Shown in pieces: positions 60,101 to 64,000 of a stretch of DNA of 64,000 bases. Each line of letters opens with the position of its first letter. The first letter of the stretch is position 1. The position numbers and the translations under genes are program-made. Origin of the DNA: Leptasterias polaris (Eukaryota > Echinodermata > Asteroidea > Forcipulatida > Asteriidae); the NCBI GenBank assembly GCA_037783415.1, contig JAZGTN010000098.1:1674001-1738000 (forward strand), read 5' to 3'. The notes under the pieces are model-generated. The model saw only the letters and a program-made list of their open reading frames with translations, was not told where the DNA came from and made no database searches.

Positions 60101-62000
60101 AAACCAGAACTGTAAAAGAAGAACCACAACAGGTCAAGAATAAACGGCAAAGTCAGCGGACATCACGGGCGTCGTCGCCAGGTTCTGAGCAGGACTACAC
60201 AAGAAATAAACCAGTGGCGGTAGTCGATAGGCCTGTCTGGGGTGCCAGCTCCAAGAATAAAAAATTACAGCGGAATTCAGACAAAGACTTGACTGTCAGC
60301 AAGAAGAAGCGAGATGAGAGACGTAAACAGCGGGCGGCAGATCTTCTTGCTGAGCAGGAACGTAACGCACCGGTCAGACTAACCAAAGCAAAGAGGCCGA
60401 AATCACCCTTGGAAGAAACTAAAAGGAAAGATCTGATACGCGGGACTAAACCAGCCAGATCAAGAGCGGTCAGTAGTGCTAATCAATATACAGCCAACGA
60501 GGTTCGGACTGACCCGGTGAGAGACAGGGCGGATTCACAGCCGTGGACAGACAGGAGAAGTTATCTCCCGGACACACCACCTCTGAAGAATGGTGACTTT
60601 GTTCCTTTCATGCGTACAGATGAACCTGTGATGAGTGAGGACAGTGTACCTGTAACCCCAGAATCTAGGCAGATGCAGAGACAAAGGAATATTGTTAAAA
60701 CAGTTGTTGCCAATGATGGTCCCAGACAGGGGAGGGAGGAAATCAGGAAACTACCGGTGCAGACAGAGAAAGTAAGTTACATTTACTGCTTACATCCCAT
60801 CCAAAATTCTGCGCTAGCTGTGTAAGCCAAGAATGTTATTAATGTGAAGTCTGCTCTCACACAAGCAAATTTCCTTGCTAACCTGTAAATCACACTGACA
60901 TAAGCGTCAATTCCTTGCTTATGGTAAGCAGAGCCATACAATTGGGCCATTTTGTGGCAAAAGGAACTTCAGTCCTCTTTGTTCACATACAAGCAAAAAT
61001 TCCTTGCTTACCTGTGAAATTCCTGTGGGTATTCCTGCGTCCATAAGCATTGATTCTTTGCTTACAGTAAGCAGAGCCATGAAATTGGGCCAAAAGAACC
61101 TCAGTCCTCCTTGTAACTCCTTATGCCTATCTGTAAAACGCTTTGGGGATACACAGACATCGTCACAACTGCTCAGTTTGTGATTTTGTTTTCCATTAAC
61201 TGTTTATGAAAAATTAGTGTTGCCATTAGGACGGTCTTAAGGCATTGCAAGTTGCAGCTCATATAAATGAGTGCATCTTTTGATAGTTATAAAAAATACA
61301 TCGTTCATCCCCTGCAAGGGGCAGATTTTGAGGCAGTACATATCGCTTAGCAGAAACAGAACTCAAGCAAAGATCCACAAATTGACATTGTTATGACAGA
61401 TGCTCAACTCATTTCTTCCTTTGCAAAGAAATTTGCTAAGCAGTATTTTCTGCTAAACAGCTTCATGAAAATAGGCCCTGGTAATTCTCCATTGTTAGTG
61501 TAATTAGGTTCTTAAGGGCTTTAGGTTCTTTGTGTCATTACAGTCGAGAGATCGGTGTAAGTTTAAAACTACATCCTTCGCCTTCAAAACCTCGGCTTAG
61601 GCTCCTTCTCCAGCAGTGGGCTTCGTCTGATGTTGGAAACACCGTACACAGGATACACTGCATTGTAGACAGAGCTCAGAGCCGGAGCCCAAGCCAAGGT
61701 TTGGGAAAAGGCACAGGCGCACATATCCAGGAACAGGGAACTCACTTGATATTTGGGCTGCCCCCTGGCATTCTCAAAGTCACCCATTCTTTAAAGCTCC
61801 GTGCATGATATCTTCATTAATAATCATCTTGGATAATGATTCTATTTGGTTCACAGGATCCACTCTTGAATCCAGATAGATTGAAAGACTCTGAACAGAG
61901 GCAGGAGAGGATCTTACAGCAGCTATCCCACCTCAGACAGGGTTTAATGATGAAACAACGTGAGATGGAACTGGGCCTCAGCAGCCCTGTTACGATGTGA
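45101..62000 (+). CDS. CCDC66: CCDC66 orthologue, whole gene (14 coding exons found)
   Basis: Coiled-coil protein of centriolar satellites and cilia that binds microtubules and helps cilium assembly (family knowledge). The exons join in one frame to about 1065 residues (human, from memory, about 950). Matches in order are EGLKYAAKAKSG at the N-terminus, TLTQDQL (residues about 127-133), KWKQELDEQVALK across exons 4/5, RQQQEWLQEL, DPAELERREIKKQKHMEH with AQVEEKQR across exons 9/10, the helix through GHDISNLRRSWD, AVQT at the end of exon 12, FVPFMRTDEP (about 961-970), and the C-terminal DPLLNPDRLKDSEQRQ with HLRQGLMMKQREMEL. Charged coiled-coil segments lie at about 295-320, 405-445 and 520-640. 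All junctions are GT-AG with consistent phase. The first exon carrying the start codon is uncertain. Intron 9 and the 3' end carry unusual self-derived repeats. Confidence 0.93.
45163..46614. other. CCDC66 intron 1 of this model
   Basis: AT-rich with T-runs around 45760-45785. Two fragments with AAAAGAAACTGTGC / ACAGAAACTGTGCC at about 45365 and 45955 and a tRNA-like GATTCAAACCGGGGTTC at about 46482 suggest old SINE or foldback remains. Confidence 0.45.
46615..46640 (+). CDS. CCDC66: CCDC66 26-nt microexon
   Basis: Completes an Asp codon and adds PKPNKSKK (residues 22-30). It has a strong acceptor TTTTTTGCAG and donor AAG|GTGGGT. It fits the phase of both neighbours exactly. Confidence 0.75.
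47070..47442 (+). CDS. CCDC66: CCDC66 exon with TLTQDQL motif
   Basis: Residues 31-154. A basic, low-complexity first half (FGYKKKAQSFPIRK onward) is followed by VTLTQDQLNAILKSIGQ, a short conserved helix of CCDC66 proteins. Acceptor TCTAAGCAG (an alternative AG three bases earlier would add Gln); donor ATAG|GTGAGT. Confidence 0.88.
47702..48139 (+). CDS. CCDC66: CCDC66 exon, acidic linker and start of coiled coil
   Basis: Residues 155-300. A Lys/Glu-rich stretch (KKKEEDEKKEED) is followed by ENILSLLAKANKKNEKF, a Ser/Thr/Pro-rich linker and LAERKRRKWKQEL leading into the next exon. Donor CTGG|GTAAGT. Confidence 0.88.
48351..48582. mobile_element. Nested palindrome built on a tRNA-like T-arm
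   Basis: The outer arms match inverted: TACCCTACTCGATGTGTA (about 48384-48401) against the stretch before GGTAAAAAAA (about 48544-48563). The inner arms, 48468-48494 and 48505-48532, are inverted copies of TTCGAACCCACGACCTATGC. The inner sequence contains the B-box consensus GGTTCGAANCC in both orientations, so it is probably a tRNA-derived SINE fragment duplicated head to head. Confidence 0.75.
48738..48808. mobile_element. Half of an AAGCCTGGTCC-family MITE
   Basis: TTGACGTGTTTTTCGCTG, then TTCGCATTCGCAGGAAGTAT and CCAGGCTTTA, match the right half of the complete copy at 56648-56834. Confidence 0.7.
49551..49696 (+). CDS. CCDC66: CCDC66 exon (DEQVALK block)
   Basis: Residues 301-349: DEQVALKRQQEEQERY followed by a linker to QAVQ. 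Together with the end of the previous exon it gives KQELDEQVALK, one of the best conserved CCDC66 blocks. Acceptor GGTCTGTAG; donor CAG|GTAATA. Confidence 0.9.
49840..50105 (-). mobile_element. tRNA-Leu-derived SINE, reverse copy, 3' truncated
   Basis: On the reverse strand it reads CGTGTCGTGGCCAAGCGCAC, then a CTCTGGTGTTTCTG block and GACACTTGTGTCCTTAAGC, the same order as in the copy at 3.2 kb. The D-loop region is shortened and the B box is mutated, so it should be inactive. It lies in CCDC66 intron 5. Confidence 0.8.
50236..50376 (+). CDS. CCDC66: CCDC66 exon (linker)
   Basis: Residues 350-396, beginning HDELRKSTENFSPD and ending SFLIGGQ. Exactly 47 codons between codon-boundary splice sites TTGACAG and CAG|GTAAGA. 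A Ser/Ala/Pro-rich linker with little conservation expected. Confidence 0.82.
50480..50800. repeat. Probable retroelement 3'-tail fragment, reverse
   Basis: Starts with ATAATAATAAACC then GTTCTTATAAAGC, the reverse of the SINE/LINE-type tail GCTNTATAAGAAC plus ATT-type end. The body, with CCAATGCGCTGAACAAAG, resembles no protein. Confidence 0.45.
50861..51032. mobile_element. Short inverted-repeat transposon (MITE)
   Basis: Starts CATAAGGTTTATCGCGATT and ends ATTCGCGATAAACCTTATG, near-perfect inverted repeats of about 18 bp. It is 172 bp with no coding content and ends about 80 bp before a CCDC66 exon. Confidence 0.85.
51115..51193 (+). CDS. CCDC66: CCDC66 exon (QEWLQEL block)
   Basis: Residues 397-422: GSAGSRVTDYNAQVKKRQQQ, then EWLQEL and one base. 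It corresponds to the conserved ELQRKWIEEL-type helix of vertebrate CCDC66. Acceptor TTGATACAG; donor TTAG|GTATAA. Confidence 0.88.
51264..51657. mobile_element. Inverted-repeat element, complete copy
   Basis: Left end TTAAAGGTAGGGTCATAG and right end CTATGACCCTACATTTAA are inverted repeats that extend through GATTGG/CCAATC. The body matches 29340-29631 and the split copy around 56.6-57.2 kb. About 394 bp, non-coding. Confidence 0.85.
51810..52104 (+). CDS. CCDC66: CCDC66 exon
   Basis: Residues 423-520: EQQRIEAEQRKRNDKRQQRE continues the helix, then a polar linker runs to RSQE. Acceptor CTTGTACAG; donor GAAAA|GTAAGA with a split Lys codon. Confidence 0.9.
52177..52250 (+). ncRNA. tRNA-like sequence, probably a SINE head
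   Basis: An A box TAGCTCAGTTGG and a perfect B box GGTTCGAGTCC (52229-52239) are correctly spaced. The acceptor-stem halves (GGGCTAG and GGCCCGA) and the T-stem (GCAGG/CCGGC) do not pair properly, and there is no anticodon stem of full length. It is therefore a pol III promoter-bearing SINE fragment or tRNA pseudogene, and a functional tRNA is unlikely. Confidence 0.65.
52742..52829 (+). CDS. CCDC66: CCDC66 exon (DPAELERR block)
   Basis: Residues 521-550: KSHIRANNMLVDPAELERRE, then IKKQKHMEHM. This is the start of the most conserved CCDC66 coiled coil. Acceptor TTTATTTAAG; donor ATG|GTAAGT on a codon boundary. Confidence 0.92.
52956..55940. repeat. 62-bp minisatellite of about 48 units in CCDC66 intron 9
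   Basis: Each unit carries CTGAATTCACATTTGG, TTTATTATTCAACTTGCAG and AAAGCCCAAATGGGG. The period is 62 bp (CAG ends at 52989, 53051, 53113 and so on to 55898); two units are shorter by 6 and 1 bp. Variation between units is limited to a few positions (CAACTT/CAGCTT, GTGAAA/GTTAAA, CGTATC/CTTATC/CATATC). These alternate in higher-order patterns. The unit matches the real exon 10 border immediately after the array, so it arose by amplification of that splice site. Confidence 0.96.
55957..56118 (+). CDS. CCDC66: CCDC66 exon 10 (AQVEEKQR coiled coil)
   Basis: Residues 551-604: LAVKAQVEEKQRIKREAEES and on to FEKNKKRKKE, a highly charged helix aligned with the AQVEEKRRKK block of human CCDC66. The true acceptor is TTTCTTTGCTCAG at 55956. 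The first 22 coding bases differ from the upstream minisatellite unit at only two positions. Confidence 0.93.
56609..57186 (-). mobile_element. Inverted-repeat element split by another MITE
   Basis: Read in reverse it matches the complete copy at 51264-51657. The end GGTAGGGTCATAC lies at about 57166-57178, the body GGTACCCGCTGTCACCTCGC at about 56962-56981 with one mismatch, and the far end at 56609-56647. It is interrupted by 56648-56834. Confidence 0.75.
56648..56834. mobile_element. AAGCCTGGTCC-family MITE, complete
   Basis: 187 bp. The inverted ends TAAAGCCTGGTCCATACTTC and GAAGTATGGACCAGGCTTTA extend inward through CGCATTCGCATTCGC-type sequence for about 60 bp. TA is the likely target duplication. 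It is inserted into the element at 56609-57186. A half copy lies at 48738-48808. Confidence 0.88.
57240..57384 (+). CDS. CCDC66: CCDC66 exon 11
   Basis: Residues 605-652: EEEAARQKALAESMQTAYQE through LGRMGHDISNLRRSWD. The GHDxSxL block marks the end of the long helix, as in vertebrates. Acceptor GTTTACAG; donor GATA|GTAAGT. Confidence 0.93.
57424..57690 (-). mobile_element. Degraded SINE tail and body, reverse
   Basis: TTCTTATATAGCGCTTT is the reverse of the SINE tail seen at 3.6 kb. Further blocks (GCAGGTATGCTGAACTATG, ATTATGAGACCC, ACACAGGGACAAACC) follow the reverse order of the SINE body and of the copy at 49.8 kb. The tRNA head is missing. Confidence 0.65.
58551..58811 (+). CDS. CCDC66: CCDC66 exon 12 with His-Gln-Val repeat
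   Basis: Residues 653-739. A Gln/His/Pro-rich linker contains four tandem HQV(T/M)-like units encoded by 12-bp repeats at about 58706-58753. The exon ends DQAVQT, matching the GVQT motif of vertebrate CCDC66. Acceptor ATACAAAG; donor ACAG|GTATGA. Confidence 0.88.
58812..58981. other. CCDC66 intron 12, first part
   Basis: Non-coding; an AATAAA at about 58901 could permit a truncated transcript but has no other support. Confidence 0.4.
59022..59066 (+). promoter_or_regulatory. Histone-type 3' stem-loop outside any histone gene
   Basis: GGCTCT TATC AGAGCC at 59030-59045 forms a 6-bp stem with a 4-base loop, preceded by ACAAC. It is followed 12 bases later by a purine-rich AAAAGAGA (59058-59065). 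This matches the order of the metazoan replication-dependent histone mRNA stem-loop and downstream element, with one loop base different from the usual TTTC. No histone coding sequence is nearby; the surroundings (from CCTGAAGACAAGC at 58981) look like a transposon end. Confidence 0.5.
59067..59935. other. CCDC66 intron 12, remainder
   Basis: AT-rich non-coding sequence up to the acceptor TTCTTCTTCTTCAG. Short open frames here have no recognised domain. Confidence 0.45.
59936..60771 (+). CDS. CCDC66: CCDC66 exon 13 (large, basic; FVPFMRTDEP)
   Basis: Residues 740-1018, the largest exon. A long Lys/Arg/Gln-rich, probably disordered region leads into RRKQRAADLLAEQERNAPV and then FVPFMRTDEP, the conserved short motif near the C-terminus of CCDC66. 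Acceptor TTCTTCTTCAG; donor GAGAAA|GTAAGT on a codon boundary. Confidence 0.93.
60850..61480. repeat. TTGCTTA/TAAGCA-rich repeat cluster in intron 13
   Basis: TAAGCAGAGCCATnnAATTGGGCC occurs at about 60925 and 61068 (spacing 143 bp) with matching flanks (AATTCCTTGCTTA, CAGTCCTC). Related fragments (AAGAAATTTGCTAAGCAG, AACAGCTTCATGAAAATAGGCCC) extend to 61480. They resemble the foldback at 62371-62550. Confidence 0.6.
61857..62000 (+). CDS. CCDC66: CCDC66 last exon
   Basis: Residues 1019-1065 and the TGA stop: DPLLNPDRLKDSEQRQERIL, then HLRQGLMMKQREMEL and GLSSPVTM. This is the conserved C-terminal helix of CCDC66. The acceptor is GGTTCACAG. The exon's last 110 bp are the first copy of a tandem triplication. 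Confidence 0.93.
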   Translation, partial: DPLLNPDRLKDSEQRQERILQQLSHLRQGLMMKQREMELGLSSPVTM

Positions 62001-62300
62001 GGTAGATGCCCTCGATCCCCCCACTCCCAACACACTCACTGAGTAGAGGCAGGTGAGGATCTTACAGCAGCTATCCCACCTCAGACAGGGTTTAATGATG
62101 AAACAACGTGAGATGGAACTGGGCCTCAGCAGCCCTGTTACGATGTGAGGTAGATGCCCTCGATCCCCCCACTCCCAACACACTCACTGAGTAGAGGCAG
62201 GTGAGGATCTTACAGCAGCTATCCCACCTCGGACAGGGTTTAATGATGAAACAACGTGAGATGGAACTGGGCCTCAGCAGCCCTGTCATGATATGATGCC
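61891..62300 (+). repeat. 148-bp tandem triplication of the CCDC66 C-terminal exon
   Basis: Copies start at 61891, 62039 and 62187; the third breaks off near 62300. Copies 2 and 3 lie after the stop codon and still encode the same helix and stop in one frame, but are preceded by an in-frame TAG. In both, GCAGGAGAGG of copy 1 has become GCAGGTGAGG, a good splice donor. Copies 2 and 3 are nearly identical to copy 1, so the event is recent or homogenised. Confidence 0.93.
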
Positions 62301-62370
62301 CTCAATTCCCATAACCCCTATACTTAAACTGAGGAGAGACATCCCACCTACCAGAGCTATCCCACCTAAT

Positions 62371-62550
62371 TTTATAGAGCTGCTTAAACACAGAAATGTA
62401 GCTAAGCACAAAAGAGTTAAGCAAACCGGAATAAGGTTAGCAGCCAAAACATCATGTAACATGTACCATCTGTGACTGGTATTCTGCTCATTGCTGCTAA
62501 GCATGCTTATTTTAAGCAATATTTTCTGCTTAAGCAGCTCCTTGAAATTT
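62371..62550. mobile_element. Foldback element, GAGCTGCTTAAG ends
   Basis: The left GAGCTGCTTAA (about 62377) and right TTAAGCAGCTC (about 62530-62540) are inverted, with TTGCTTAAAATAAGCA-type sequence inside. It is non-coding and related to the cluster at 60.8-61.5 kb. Confidence 0.55.
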
Positions 62551-64000
62551 GGCTATGGTCTAAAGTATTTTGTAAACCAGTGCCTGATTTCACAAAGAGA
62601 TTCAATTTGTGAGTTTTTTTGTCTTTATACCTGTAGAATGCTGTATTGTAACATCACAGTTTGCTTAACGTTAAGATTGATTCATGGGCTCGCTCATTAT
62701 TATGACGGATCTTAGGGCTTTATTAACTTCACAAAACAAATTTGAAGAAAATTTTGTAAACAAATTGTTCATACTGTTTGGTAAGGTAGGTGGTTTTATT
62801 ATCAACAGTTTCCATTGTGTATATAGCTTGAAATATATTACTCTGCCATTACTTGTAAAATTATTTAAAAACCGTGTTTAAAAATTAGTATTCAAATTTT
62901 TCCACAGGCCTGGAATGTCAGTCAGTAAGAGCCAAGGAAAATCAGAATTTCTTAAGGAACCCCTCGAAAGGCTATTCAGGGGTGTAGAGACCAGGCAGGT
63001 GTAGGGGCGTGACCCCTTGAAATCACTGCAATTGCAGGTCTTGTTCTAATTATACATAAGTGTACATAAACTGTATTACATTGTATATGTACATGAAGTG
63101 TTGTGATATGGATAGATTTGATGCAGTTTTTTGAGATTCTGAAATATGTGAATGTGTTGTGCTTTATACAGGGATGGTTCAACATGAGAAGCAATTGCCA
63201 TTTCATAAAAGTGTTCCAAACTCCTAGAGTGAAAAAAAAAAGGTATATGGCTCAATCAGTTATTAAGGATTTTAGACGCACGTTGCAATTGTGAACTTTA
63301 GAAAGTTGCGTTGTGTAACCATGGTTCAACTCTTCTACTGTCTGACCACTCAATATCATCCACTGTGGTTTTGAGTAGAAGATGAACTAAGCAGTCCACA
63401 CCATTGTACGCAGTTCAGTGCACAGTTGTGCCACCATACGCAGTGTGCAGTTAAATGGTTTTGAAATTGGTTTTTTTTTTCAACTCGCTGGAAAATGCTA
63501 CCATGATTAAGAGGTTAATCCGCTTAATAATTGCATCAGGATAAAGAATGTTACTTTGGTTTTATCCCTACATCGATGTTGCGTTGTACACTTTGTCTAT
63601 TACCTCGTATAGACCTTTCTTTTGCAACGTCACAGCCCGAGTTTTTGCCAACCCAGGTTGGAAAAGTATGGAAAGCCATAACTGCAAATCAAAAACAGAT
63701 TGCCACAGTTTGTAGCAGTGTTACACAAATATTCAAAAATAGTGTTGAATTTGTTGGAAGGTATTTTCGTTCATGAATCTTTACAGAAAATGTTGAATTT
63801 GGTCACAACATTTTTTAACACGATTGAATGTTTGCTAACATTCGGCCGTCCATGCCAACCGGCGCACTTTTTTTATCAACAAAAGAAAGGTCAATATACC
63901 TTGGATAGGATTACTCCATTTTTTGCAAACTTGAAAAGAAGAAAGAACATCTCATGGATGTGTAACAGGTACGAATAACGCTTTCGTCCATGCAGCCTTA
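62551..64000. other. Downstream flank, no gene recognised
   Basis: No AATAAA was found between the CCDC66 stop and the window end. An acceptor-like TTTTTCCACAG ends at 62907. It is followed by sequence with no long frame, so a spliced 3' UTR is possible. Open frames at 63531-63978 show no recognised domain. Confidence 0.45.

Noticed and set aside
63531..63978. Possible exon of a next gene near the window end
   Set aside because: Frames overlap, no known domain and no convincing splice-bounded segment.

Overview
The window looks like nuclear DNA of a marine invertebrate deuterostome, most likely an echinoderm. The reasons are AT-rich sequence with short exons and long introns, a Wnt16-type and a CCDC66-type gene, a DIRS-type retrotransposon, and tRNA-derived SINEs plus many small inverted-repeat transposons. 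The species is an inference; no gene here fixes it. There are two real host genes, both on the + strand, and nothing prokaryotic.

Layout. 1-8.7 kb is gene-free flank with a tRNA-Leu-like SINE and a perfect 20-bp-arm palindrome. 8.7-9.2 kb is a promoter-like stretch with two CCAAT boxes and a TCF/LEF-type site. 9218-28737 is Wnt16 in four coding exons (376 residues): a secreted, lipid-modified signalling ligand with all 24 Wnt cysteines. Its introns hold a 580-bp tandem duplication, a 48-bp and a 12-bp minisatellite and three related inverted-repeat elements. A candidate poly(A) signal is at 29.8 kb. 31.7-36.6 kb is a decayed DIRS retrotransposon with split inverted ends and the internal complementary region of that class. 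36.9-38.8 kb is a DNA transposon with a 5-bp target duplication, into which a long foldback element with a 9-bp target duplication has inserted. 42-45 kb holds more foldback elements and a promoter-like stretch. 45101-62000 is the CCDC66 orthologue: 14 recognised coding exons, about 1065 residues, a centriolar-satellite/ciliary coiled-coil protein. Intron 9 of this model is filled by about 48 copies of a 62-bp repeat that was made from the splice acceptor and first bases of exon 10. The last exon is triplicated into the 3' flank. From 62.6 kb to the end nothing is recognised.

The two genes have unrelated roles (extracellular Wnt ligand; cilium/centriole scaffold) and are simply neighbours. 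The most unusual signals are the self-derived decoy-acceptor array in CCDC66, a histone-type 3' stem-loop sitting in a CCDC66 intron, the nested foldback at 37.4-38.1 kb, and a strongly clustered palindromic octamer TAGGCCTA between 2.5 and 38.3 kb. All reading was by eye; no alignment, folding or database search was run. Family assignments rest on recalled family sequences.
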